DNA of 64,000 nucleotides, from positions 3,580,001-3,644,000 of the forward strand of contig JAYJMM010000124.1 of assembly GCA_037349105.1 (NCBI GenBank). Reading direction: 5' to 3'. The notes below the pieces were generated by a model. It saw only the letters and a list, made by a program, of their open reading frames with translations. It had not been told where the DNA came from and ran no database searches. Shown here piece by piece: positions 35,501 to 43,590 of this stretch (its first letter is position 1; each line of letters opens with the position of its first letter). Origin of the DNA: Limnomonas spitsbergensis (Eukaryota; Chlorophyta; Chlorophyceae; Chlamydomonadales). Made by a program: the position numbers and the translations under genes.

Positions 35501-37809
35501 CCACCACACCCAGCTGGAGCAGGGGACTCAGCGAAACCAGCAGCGAGGACAGCCCTCCAGGCCATGGGGGATCCAGCGCGCCCCAGGCAGCTGCGGGGGA
35601 AGACCTCTGCAAGGAGCAGTGGGCTGACGAATTAAGACAATTCGTGGCCCAGCGAGACAGGCAGCGGCTTGAAGAAGGGGCACCATGGACGGTCCATCAG
35701 GCAGAAGCCGAAGCCAGGGGCAGCTGCATCGAGGTCAGCCTGCGTTACAGGCTGCCCATGATCCCGGAGCCAGACCCCCACCCCAGGATGAAGGGGCGCA
35801 ACCAAGCAGCAGAGGAGCTGCGGCATGCGTTCCAAGTCCGATTGCGGGCCCACATCAGCGAGAGGCACGGCGCAGCTCTTGCCCAGCTGCCGGCCGAGGG
35901 CCCGGCAGGGGAGGCGAGCACGGAGCCACCGCGGGTCCAGCGGCACGCCAGCTTCGGGACAGCCAGCGGAACGAGGGCCTGCCGGGAGCACGCCTCGGCC
36001 CAGCTGCCAGTACCAGAGAAAGAGCAAGGAACAGGCAGCCAAGACCGGTCCCGTGAGGGCATCAACGGGGTTTCGGGTCGCCCAGGCGGCACCGCCAGCC
36101 CAAGCCCAGGGGGCACCGGGCCTTGCGCAGGATGCAACCAGGCCCGCGTAGGCGAGCGCATGGTCTGGTGCGACGCATGCGGAACCGCGTGGCACGACCT
36201 GTGCATGAGGACCCCACGGACAGGGGCAGCCAGGGTATGCCAGTTCTGCATGATCCCCAGGACCATGCTGCACAGCTGTTTGGGATGTGGAGAGAGCCTT
36301 GGCCCAGCAAGTCAGCCCAGCAGGAGATGCTGCCGATGCCACGCCACAGCCTGCAGCACCTGCATGGACGAGCCTGGCGTAGGTGGTAGCCGGCGAGGGG
36401 TGTGGGCCTGCTGCGGTTGCAGCGACGCGGTACCTCCAGCATGGGGCCACGACTCCGTCCACGACGAGCCGTGCGAGCGATGCGGAAAAAAGGGGCACGA
36501 CTACCACGCCTGCCCCGCACCAAGAGTGCGAGAGGGCAGATGCGCCATCTGCTACCACCAAGGGCACCTGTCCGAGGCATGCCCTGAGCGAAACCAGTCG
36601 CTGGGCTTCATCAGACAAAGGCAGATGGAGGAAGACTCCAAGCTCGGGGTTCGGTGGTGGTGCAGCGCGCAGGAAGCCCTGCCCAGCGAAAGGGAGGTGG
36701 TGTTCAGGGCAACCCACGGCAGGGCCACAGTCTCCGAAGTGCGGCAGGCCATCGAGGCGCGAAGGAAGGATGAGGCCAGCCGGGCTAGAAAGGGGGAGCA
36801 GCGCCCCGTACCATTCAGGGAATGGTTCAGGGAAACAGATGACCAGCCCCTGCAGCCGTTCATGCACGCCATCCAATGCGCCCAGATCCTGTCCATCGGG
36901 GCAGAACTCATCAAGGCCAATGACGAAGGGCGGTGGCCAGAGGAGGGCGAGCCGTTGGACAACTGGCCGGTGGAGTGGGGGGTTCCGGAAAGAACCAGCC
37001 TATGGACCTACCAGGCCATCCAGCGGACAATGCTCCAGCCCCACCAGCTGGGCAGGCAACCGCGCAGCGAGGCCAGGAGCAGTGGCAGCGTCAGAGCCCA
37101 ACCCGTCAGCCAGGAGAACGCTCACAGATCCGCTGCGGGCGACGCAAGCCCGGCCGCAGCAGAAGGGCGTCAGATCCCAGCCAGCAGCGGAGAAGCCAGA
37201 GCAGCGGATTCCTCAAGAATCAGGGCCGCCGCATCTCGGAGGGCAAGGAACGCCAGGACCCGCTCGCGCCAACGGCGCAGACAGAGACGTCAGCAGCAAC
37301 ACAAGGTACCCGTCGCCACCCACCAAGATCAGCCAGGTGGAGCAGGAAATCTCCTGGAGGGAGGGGCCGGAAGGCCAGGGCCCGCCGACCGTGCCAACAC
37401 CGCCAGCCCATGCAGGGCCGCAGCCCAGCCCCAGACAGCAGCCAGCATGCAGGAGCCTCCTACCCTGCACAGCCTTCAGAGGGCTCCTGGCTTGCCTCTG
37501 CCACCTGGCGCTGGTGTGGCTACTACTCTCCTGCCTCCCCGGGGCGCAGGCCAGCGGACGAGGCGTACGAGGAGGAGGCTTCACGGCAGGGCAAGGGGCA
37601 TTCTTGTGCAGCAGGGAAGCAGCGGCCAAGCTGGAGCCAGGATGGCTGCGGCCGCCGGTGGATATGCCCGCCACTCGGCCCAACCGCCAGCACGGCACTT
37701 GGGACCAAGGCACCTCCAGTGCCGGGCCGCCTGCGGCGGAAGGGGAGCCGCTGGCAGGGGGCGTCATCGACATGTTCCAGCCCGGAGGGATGGTGGACGC
37801 ACCCTTTGA
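32074..37809 (+). CDS. 1911-residue polyprotein segment: CCHC knuckles, unknown region, PHD finger
   Basis: The order along the ORF is as follows. Residues 1-150 are Arg/Ser-rich (TRSRSPVTPGK). A CCHC knuckle is at 160-173 (CYKCGGIGHLAYEC). Residues about 330-1010 form a long, largely globular region rich in Trp, His and Cys (for example WVHNLYAYCVCELLDS and PVWFFFKTAAQV) that I do not recognise. An acidic, Pro-rich linker follows. A PHD-type C4HC3 finger is at 1351-1392 (CAGC, CDACGTAWHDLC, CQFC). A second eight-cysteine cluster is at about 1402-1450, then two CCHC knuckles at 1467-1503 (CERCGKKGHDYHAC, CAICYHQGHLSEAC). PHD fingers bind histone H3 tails, so this could target integration or methylation (inference). 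The sense moves to the +1 frame between 37000 and 37300, before the RT; residues beyond that are probably not native. Confidence 0.7.
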   Translation: MPGRSQAGGARRRKDRRTTAAPGGITGQKATPSPRGASGSKDQRPRGREARSPDGSNRGRRTRSRSPVTPGKTPRHISREHEGRSGGYRAREAARSPHGERWPQGRTRSPNRQGLAHSPVRERRSTAEEPGENRRIRWTPLEDSARGRTDMTLTPQKGACYKCGGIGHLAYECNQAQTQPWRPSSRGEGRAQVPDGPGHSRIRQEEPPSSGRQRDRLRDLFEAAKDEPFDVWAARQACAPPPDHLPGPPQGPRWAGKGTHGCFATIPRGHDPGFDEPDTWFEQEWDDAHLEGQEEQARQPMAPHAGYEPEPGSGPEWMTTEAQEGEVPQQIHHWRLAVEAIATNGLLTMPIDSPKSTAHALELLDYQRRMGAPALHEGWLALLANYLQGLRAREGQGRSDSEGGSYSRGPEPSGDAPGHEGESDDLSRGPDDPPDVSCPGTPAAGEPAAGPRAAASEEGSGSSPLLRAQEATGGITSRLPAAASGHRSCKTEGGPLERTWMEVDAPSEREEWGDPEGPHDPDSWGDSGLDAAEDGGALNAPGPGPGDPWPRKSFVQWYLAGTDMPEAATTEAMITLPAPYADGLCRLQNHWCIPRGEVICVNKQAALQAVARLVFPWDAVTAGLLTAALKGYIRPSTAMEELMGAAWVHNLYAYCVCELLDSVAKEGVTAVEEQIRTNTAVPDAARACGMWQHAQDGFMRTPWAESCVTNLAHHPFLANQAFCVPTQATARQAVALAARRDHSGYDGAGVLHPRAPRQCPEVIIRGQDIAREVMGQAVPWGYAPGGARVAIPVGRAVAYYHEDLEEQSDQPSPVPRAWVHMHARRDDQPVWFFFKTAAQVQSVKCPSVELAEEHALSTIRGADPAVWAIMMMAINRTLLPEQMSAAVKHIEIVDELWAPLERADCPTHPSARCTPEAGESAWRGEQALALSAFAQGRLQSCLKQWLQVEQAAYYNGRPSILLPHWSAPAATVRLWWQRHPGGAVTLHPLFSGENYDAALRDLTELLDQGSEDRQEPPRGRWGAFREFASPGSVHSSDGAILDMPFGSEEQAFFTSLRGGNYEVDWPESDEEVSMAGLPQLLTRSDSEEEPAAVAEQPAPPAETTATAEEPPAAADTPAQGDDQRSRGPEERPEPPAAPRPHAATTPSWSRGLSETSSEDSPPGHGGSSAPQAAAGEDLCKEQWADELRQFVAQRDRQRLEEGAPWTVHQAEAEARGSCIEVSLRYRLPMIPEPDPHPRMKGRNQAAEELRHAFQVRLRAHISERHGAALAQLPAEGPAGEASTEPPRVQRHASFGTASGTRACREHASAQLPVPEKEQGTGSQDRSREGINGVSGRPGGTASPSPGGTGPCAGCNQARVGERMVWCDACGTAWHDLCMRTPRTGAARVCQFCMIPRTMLHSCLGCGESLGPASQPSRRCCRCHATACSTCMDEPGVGGSRRGVWACCGCSDAVPPAWGHDSVHDEPCERCGKKGHDYHACPAPRVREGRCAICYHQGHLSEACPERNQSLGFIRQRQMEEDSKLGVRWWCSAQEALPSEREVVFRATHGRATVSEVRQAIEARRKDEASRARKGEQRPVPFREWFRETDDQPLQPFMHAIQCAQILSIGAELIKANDEGRWPEEGEPLDNWPVEWGVPERTSLWTYQAIQRTMLQPHQLGRQPRSEARSSGSVRAQPVSQENAHRSAAGDASPAAAEGRQIPASSGEARAADSSRIRAAASRRARNARTRSRQRRRQRRQQQHKVPVATHQDQPGGAGNLLEGGAGRPGPADRANTASPCRAAAQPQTAASMQEPPTLHSLQRAPGLPLPPGAGVATTLLPPRGAGQRTRRTRRRLHGRARGILVQQGSSGQAGARMAAAAGGYARHSAQPPARHLGPRHLQCRAACGGRGAAGRGRHRHVPARRDGGRTL

Positions 37810-39034
37810 GTACGTCAAAGCTAAGGAGGGGTGGCTGCTCGGGAAGCACCCGGACTTTACCGGCGAGCAGCAGGAGCAGCTAGAGCAGAGCCTGCGGGAC
37901 CGCCAAGGGGCGTTCGCCTACTCCATGGGACTGCCAGGCTACTGCGGGGCGCAAGGTGAGTTCACGCTGGCCCTAGAGGATGAGCACAGCTCGTGCTTCC
38001 AGAAAGCCAGGGACATGCCGCCCCCTAAAGCCGCCATCTTTAAAGAAAAGTGCCAGCCCATGATTGAGGCAGGCATCATTGTCAGGGTCCCCCAGGGAGG
38101 ACCCATCAAGTTTGCGGCCAACTCGGTCGTAGCGGCCAAGAAGTGTGCCGAGACGGGCCAGTGGTCAGACCACCGCATTGCGCATGACATGAGGAGGATG
38201 AACCTCCGCACTGCCAAGCAGGAGTTTGCCATCCCCAGGATGGAGACTATCTTTCAGAACCTGGGCACAGCTAAAGTGTTTAGCAAGGTGGATCTGAGGT
38301 CAGGGTTCATGCAGATCCCCATCAAGGTTGAGGACCAGCCTAAAACGGCTTTTTGGATGGGCCCAGAACTCTGGATGTACATAAAGTTGAACTTTGGGCT
38401 GCGCAATGGGCCTCCCTTCTTCCAGCGCATGATGGAAGAAGAGATCGCCAGGGCAGGCCTGAGCTCCTTCTGTGTTGCATTCATTGACGGCCTGCTGGTG
38501 TACAGTGACACGCCTGCAGAGCACATCAGGCATGTGGAACTCATGCTAGACATGCTCCACGGGGTGGGGCTGAGAGCGCACCCTGACAAGTCCCTGTTTG
38601 GGTGTGCAACGGTTGAGTACCTCGGCCACAACGTATCGGCCCACGGACTCACACCGCACGCAGCCAAAATAGCTGCTGGCATGGCCCTGCCTGAACCCGC
38701 ATCGGTCAAAAACATTCAGGAGGTCATGGGATTCCTGAACTTCTACCGGTGCTTCATTCCGGATTTCTCCAAAAAGGCCGCATGCATCAACGCCCTGCTC
38801 GTCAAGGGGGTCCCGTTTGTGTGGGGCCCCGAGCAGTCCCAGGCGTTTCAGCTGATCAAAACTGAGATGTGCGAAGGCGGCAGGGTGCTGCGCAGGCCGG
38901 ACTACAGCGGAACGGGGCCAGATGGCCTGGGGCCACCGAGGCCGTTCCTGTTGTACACCGACTTCTCTAAACAAGGCATAGGGGCGGTGCTGGGGCAGTG
39001 CGACGACAGCGGCAGGGAGTACATGGTAGCCTGA
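37300..39034 (+). CDS. Reverse transcriptase and start of RNase H
   Basis: The open frame reaches back to 36383, but pol-like sense begins near 37300. A hydrophobic stretch at 37475-37553 (LLACLCHLALVWLLLSC) precedes the RT. RT motifs in order: FSKVDLRSGFMQIPI, FGLRNGPPFFQRMM, FIDGLLVYSDT, LGHNVSAHGL and FLNFYRCFIPDFSKKAA, typical of Ty3/gypsy. The catalytic box has Asp at 38486-38488 followed by Gly (GGC, 38489-38491) where the family has a second Asp, which should abolish or cripple polymerase activity. RNase H starts with LLYTDFSKQGIGAVL, and the frame closes with TGA at 39032 in the middle of the conserved SRSLN strand, so the stop is a lesion or recoding site. Confidence 0.88.
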
Positions 39035-39961
39035 ACTTCCCGTTCCCTGAACAAAAGCGAGAAGAACTACTCGTCGTTCCAGGGGGAAATGCTTGCCGCA
39101 GTGTACGCCGCCCGCACGTACCGCCATATGCTCTTTGGGTGCAAAGTGCATTTGGTCACGGACCACGAACCCCTCACCTACCTCATGGATAATCAGGCCC
39201 TGGTGGGGCAGCACGCCCGTTGGGCGCTCATGCTCCAGGAGCTTGACATTACCATTGTCCACCGGTCAGGGGCCTGCCACCAGAACGCAGATATCCCGTC
39301 TAGGTCACCCCTCCCGTCCTCTGATGACCGCACATGGGCGCGGCTAGATGTCGTTGCCCCCGAGCCACAGGACCCGAGTGGGGTTGCCAGCGGATTGCAG
39401 GTCGCTATGCTCACAGGCCTGGGCAGGGTGAACCAGTGGCACGCAGATCAGGTGGTTCGCCTAGCACAGGAGGGCAGACGAGGGGTGCACAGGCTGCGAG
39501 CCGCCGAAACTGCGTGTACAATGGCCCCGTGCGGCCAGGCTATCTCCAGCGCAAAGGATGAGGACGACGAGCAGGCACAGCCTGCCAGTACTGCAGAGGG
39601 AGCTTTCAATAGCAAGGCCAAGGCCAGGTCCTTGATCAACAATGTGCTGACAGACCTGCCCCGCTCGACCCCGGCCCACCTCCACGCAGGGGTGGATACG
39701 GCATGCTTACCGGCGGAGGCGGTGCACGCCCTGGAAAAGGAGGGAGTGGTCATGTTCGAGCCCTTCGGCGGTATGTGCTCTGGGCTTGAGATGGTGCTTA
39801 GGGCAGGCATCCCAGTCACACAGTATCTGTATGCAGACACCAGTGCCACCATGCGGGAGATCGCAGGGGGCAGGCTGGTGCAGCTGCACAAGCAGTACCC
39901 GCTGCTGCTCCCAGCGCCAACCTTCGAGGGGGCGTTCAGGACGCTGCCCCAGGACGTGTAA
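39035..39961 (+). CDS. RNase H remainder and N-terminal half of a DNMT3-like methyltransferase
   Basis: Same frame as the RT after the TGA at 39032; the longest ATG frame starts at 39089. RNase H continues SRSLNKSEKNYSSFQGEMLA (active-site Glu), VTDHEPLTYLM and HRSGACHQNADIPSRS, ending near 39305. A polar linker of about 130 residues follows. Then the methyltransferase begins: FEPFGGMCSGLEMVLRAGI (motif I, AdoMet binding, from 39755) and YLYADTSATMREIAGGRL (motif II, acidic residue binding the AdoMet ribose). The frame stops at TAA 39959-39961, right after RTLPQDV, and the homology continues in the same frame beyond it. Confidence 0.82.
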   Translation, partial: TSRSLNKSEKNYSSFQGEMLAAVYAARTYRHMLFGCKVHLVTDHEPLTYLMDNQALVGQHARWALMLQELDITIVHRSGACHQNADIPSRSPLPSSDDRTWARLDVVAPEPQDPSGVASGLQVAMLTGLGRVNQWHADQVVRLAQEGRRGVHRLRAAETACTMAPCGQAISSAKDEDDEQAQPASTAEGAFNSKAKARSLINNVLTDLPRSTPAHLHAGVDTACLPAEAVHALEKEGVVMFEPFGGMCSGLEMVLRAGIPVTQYLYADTSATMREIAGGRLVQLHKQYPLLLPAPTFEGAFRTLPQDV

Positions 39962-40698
39962 TCCATTACTGCCCAACACTTCATAGAGGCTGGGGCCCAG
40001 CAGGGTCGCCAGTGGTTTATGGTGGCCGGATGGGAGTGCCACGACTTGTCGGCAGCCGGCAAAGGCAAGGGGCTCGAAGGGGACCGGAGCAAGTCTTTCT
40101 TCCCGCTCATCCGGCTGCTCGGCTCTTTGCAGATCCTACAGAAGGCCAGGCCACCGGCATACCTGATTGAGAATGTCGCTATGCAGTTAAATCAGAGGAG
40201 CGAGAAGGCTAGCGTAGAGGCTTTCGGCGAAGTGTGCAGGATTCTGGGCAGGCCATCCCTGTTTGATGCGGCGCAGGTGGGCTCCTATGCCCACCGCGCG
40301 CGCAACTACTGGGGCAACCTGGCACCAGCTGCAGACATTGAGTTTGTTATCCAGGCATCACATAGGCCACACGACGGTATTGTGGATGACATTCTGGACG
40401 AGGGTAGTAGGGCCCAGGTCGTGGCCTGCCCCGATAACGGAGGGTACCGCATCAACGTGTCCGGGCAGCCGAGGAGGGCGCTGCCCTGCCTCATGGCCAC
40501 CCCCGCATCCTACGCATTCAGGAACGGGCAGATCGGGCTAGTGTTCAGGCCTATGGCGGACCTGCAGGAACCAAACGCCAACGAGAGGGAGAGAGCCATG
40601 GGGTACGCAGTTGGGTCCACTCTACCTCGCCCAGACTTTCCTGAGGGGGATAGGAGGGCCGCCTTGGGCAGGTGCATGGATGCTTGGGCCCTCGAGGC
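39962..40698 (+). CDS. DNMT3-like cytosine-5 DNA methyltransferase, catalytic half
   Basis: Continues the frame after the TAA; the first ATG is 40019. Motif IV reads VAGWECHDLSAAGKGKG with the nucleophile Cys at 40037-40039; the usual Pro before Cys is Glu here. SFFPLIRLLGSL corresponds to the FFEFYRLL helix of DNMT3. Motif VI is LIENVAM (ENV at 40169-40177). Motif VIII is DAAQVGSYAHRARNYWGNL, very close to DNMT3's DAKEVSAAHRARYFWGNL. A target-recognition region of about 80 residues follows, then ERERAMGYAVGST and RRAALGRCMDAWAL, as at the DNMT3 C-terminus. The frame is cut by E2 at 40699 and the last codons lie at 56967-57035. DNMT3-type enzymes methylate cytosine de novo in the nucleus. The family call is firm; activity of this copy is doubtful because of the stop and the insertion. 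Confidence 0.85.
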
Positions 40699-40839
40699 CG
40701 TCGGAAAAAGTGCACGTGGGGCGACCCACTCACTACACGATGGGTCCGACCGGACCAGCGCGTGGGTCACCCCACGTGGGGCGCTTGTCGCCCCACGGTG
40801 GGTTTACCTACAATGTCCACCACCGTGGTTCCCCCACCA

Positions 40840-41560
40840 TGGTTCATCGTAATCCCCACTGCATGTCTCCCACCCATGGTCCACCCACTGCTGTATCCTT
40901 AGGGCGGGTCCACCCACTGCATGTCTCCCACCCATGGTCGACCCACTGCTGTGTCCCAGGATGGGTCCACCCACTGCAGGTCTCCCACCCATGGTCCACC
41001 CACGGTGGGTTTACTTACAATGTCCACCACCGTGGTCCACCCATATGGGTATCCCCACGCAGATATCACAGTGGCCCCCCCCACGATGGGTCAACCCACT
41101 GCAGGTCTACCACCCATGGTCCACCCACTGCTGTGTCTCCAGGATGGGTCAACCCACTGCAGGCGCCCCACTCATGGCCCACCCACTGTCGTGTCCTTAG
41201 GGTGGGCCAACCCACTGCAAGTCTCCCACCCATGGTCAACCCACTGCTGTGTCCCCATGATGGGTCAACCCACTGCATGCGCCCCACCCATGGTCCACCC
41301 ACTGCCGTGTCCTTAGGGTGGGCCAACCCACTGCAAGTCTCCCACCCATGGTCAACCCACTGCTGTGTCCCCATGATGGGTCAACCCACTGCATGCGCCC
41401 CACCCATGGTCCACCCACTGCCGTGTCCTTAGGGTGGGTCCACCCACTGCATGTCTCCCACCCATGGTCCACCCACTCATGCGTCCTTAGGATAGGTCAA
41501 CCCACTGCAGGCGCCCCACCCATGGTCCAGCCACTGCTGTGTCCCCATGATGGGTATTCA
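40840..41560. repeat. E2 left subterminal 58-bp repeats
   Basis: About 12 units of 57-58 bp are built from CACCCATGGTCCACCCACTGC and TAGGGTGGGTCAACCCACTGC. Alternating ATG/CTG variants and a longer duplicated block (41185-41300 versus 41300-41420) show recent expansion. Frames on both strands are by-products. Confidence 0.85.
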
Positions 41561-42000
41561 ATTTCTGGCAGCCGATCCATGTCCACCCATTGTTATGTCT
41601 TTGGGTTGGTATCCCCACTAAAAGCTACCCATCTATGGGCAGTAACCACCATGTCCATTAAACGAAAACCATTCATGCCTACCAATCCTTGTGTCTCCAC
41701 TGTCATGTACTTGTATGAACTAAAAAACTACTAGTACTATTGACAGGAAAAACCACTGACTGAATGATCAACTAGTTGAAATAGCAAGCTAGCTCACACA
41801 TGTGGCACCCTAAACTGACAAGAAAGAACAAACATATCAGAGAAAAACGAAAGCACAAGATATTAATTATCGAACATGCGTTCACCCTCATCATAATTGA
41901 AGGGGTCATCCACTTTGTTTGTCAGATGATCCCAGCAAACAAGTTATCACTCAGAGGGGTAACATTATTGACTCAGAATTAGTGCCATCTGGCTTGTGAG
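41561..42000. other. AT-richer spacer in E2
   Basis: Unique sequence; a short frame at 41800-41982 is not recognised. No gene is supported. Confidence 0.35.
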
Positions 42001-42004
42001 CTAC

Positions 42005-43040
42005 TTCTATGGCAGATGCTTAGCAAGGAAAAGGAAGGCGTCGCATCAGACATAATCACGGGCTGCTTAAGCACAGATGTAGAGATGAGTTGGCAGTCCT
42101 CTTGGTAATGCGCGAAGCCTACAGTTGAAAAAAGGGACAGATGTTCAGGACATTGCATATCAAGTTATGAGTGGTCATGAAGTATGATCAATTGTAGGAA
42201 TTGCCAAGTACAATGCAACGGGGGCATTCAAGAAAGAGTGAGCTGTCCACCATGCAACAAGTCAATAACGTTACACCTCTGTGCACATCTCAAAAAGACT
42301 CGGCCTTGTGGGCTGCCCCATTGGGAGAAAAGGAAATAAACCATGCACGTCATGATAAGTACTTACGTCTTTGATGCCATAGACCGTAGCAAAGAGAAAG
42401 GCCAACCGGGCAGAGTCGGAAAGCTCCTGGAGGAAAGGGAATTTGCAGGAGGAATGAGTCTCATTGCACTTGGTGAGAAGGCGCAGTTTGCTAAGCTTAG
42501 CCACAGGCTAACCTAGTCAGAGAATTATAGGGTAACGGTAACAAACACAACGAGATCGCGCACACAAGTGCATGAGGCGCAACACTGACACCCTATGCAT
42601 GCGTCAACCCACATGACACCGGCAGTCGTACACACAATTTCAATAACTAGTAGGCCATTGCTCTATGCATGTTAAAACAAAATGCCAGGTAGATCACTGC
42701 CACTTGCTCAGCATGTTATAGCATGACATGCAAGTCACTTACCAAGTTGGATGCAGGCACGCTTACAGGTAGGCTGGTAAGCTCACTGGAGGACAGGGAA
42801 GAAGCAAAGCACGTAAGCTTTAAAAGGAAGCGAAGCATCGAGGAAGACTCCGATTTGGCTTCAGTAAAAATGAGAGTCTTGCCACCAAATGCACGGTCGC
42901 GACGCTGCAATAATGCATTGCCTGAAGTTTGCAAGCCACGGTATGCCCATATCCCATCGTTCAACAACGAGTCAAAGTAGAAACCGATCAAAATTCCAAA
43001 TATGCATCGACGGCATGTGGCTGTCAACAATAATACATTT
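42005..43040 (-). CDS. Spliced reverse-strand gene in E2, function unknown
   Basis: Three exon candidates lie on the reverse strand. The first (about 43024-42741) follows a TTGACAG acceptor and ends at the consensus donor CTTG|GTAAGT; it reads FYFDSLLNDGIWAYRGLQTS, then FGGKTLIFTEAKSESSSMLR and a Ser/Leu-rich end. The second (about 42510-42370) follows GGTTAG and ends GAC|GTAAGT, reading VAKLSKLRLLTKCNETHSSC, then ELSDSARLAFLFATVYGIKD. The third (about 42122-42005) follows AACTGTAG and reads FAHYQEDCQLISTSVLKQPV. I do not recognise a family. Splice sites are good, but the exon-to-exon phase was not verified throughout, and upstream exons may lie beyond 43040. It occupies the same relative place (reverse strand, near the left end) as the Ulp1-like gene of E1. 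Confidence 0.45.
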
Positions 43041-43590
43041 GGAACAGTAAGCTGTCGTGAATAATCATGTAATGCTCCTCGTCGAGGAGTTCCGTGGATA
43101 TAAAGAAATAGAGGAAGAAAACGCCTGAGTACGTTACATGGACACTGTACTGCCAGGCTGGCTTCGGAACCATGCAAAATCAAACACATTTGAATCACCT
43201 CCCAATCAGGTAAGCTCTGCGATCGGATGGAGTCGATTTAATCAATACTCGTAGGTTTATGAATGGACATGCCTCAATGTCGCACTGACTGCCGTGCGCC
43301 CGTGCCGATGCCGTTTTGATACCAGTAGATCAAGCAAAGCCTTTTTGCGTTGAAGGGCCGTCTTGAGGTGCGAATATTTATTGGTAGCCTTCAAGGAGTA
43401 TCACACTGTATATCACTACTTTGGTGTGCTATCATATCGGTACTCCCTTGAGTCGCTAAGCTTCGTGATACGACACGGTCAGATTCCGTAATGCACCCGA
43501 ATGAGGAATTACAACTGTGCACCTTTGCCCAGGCTACTCCTTCTGACAGCTTCATTTGATTACCGAATTTCATGGATACAAACTCTGCTG
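43041..43590. other. Spacer before the exon array
   Basis: Unique sequence with a short forward frame at 43501-43707 that leads into the first array unit. No independent gene is supported. Confidence 0.35.

Noticed and set aside
37475..37553. Envelope-like gene
   Set aside because: Only one hydrophobic segment, upstream of RT rather than after integrase, and no other envelope features.
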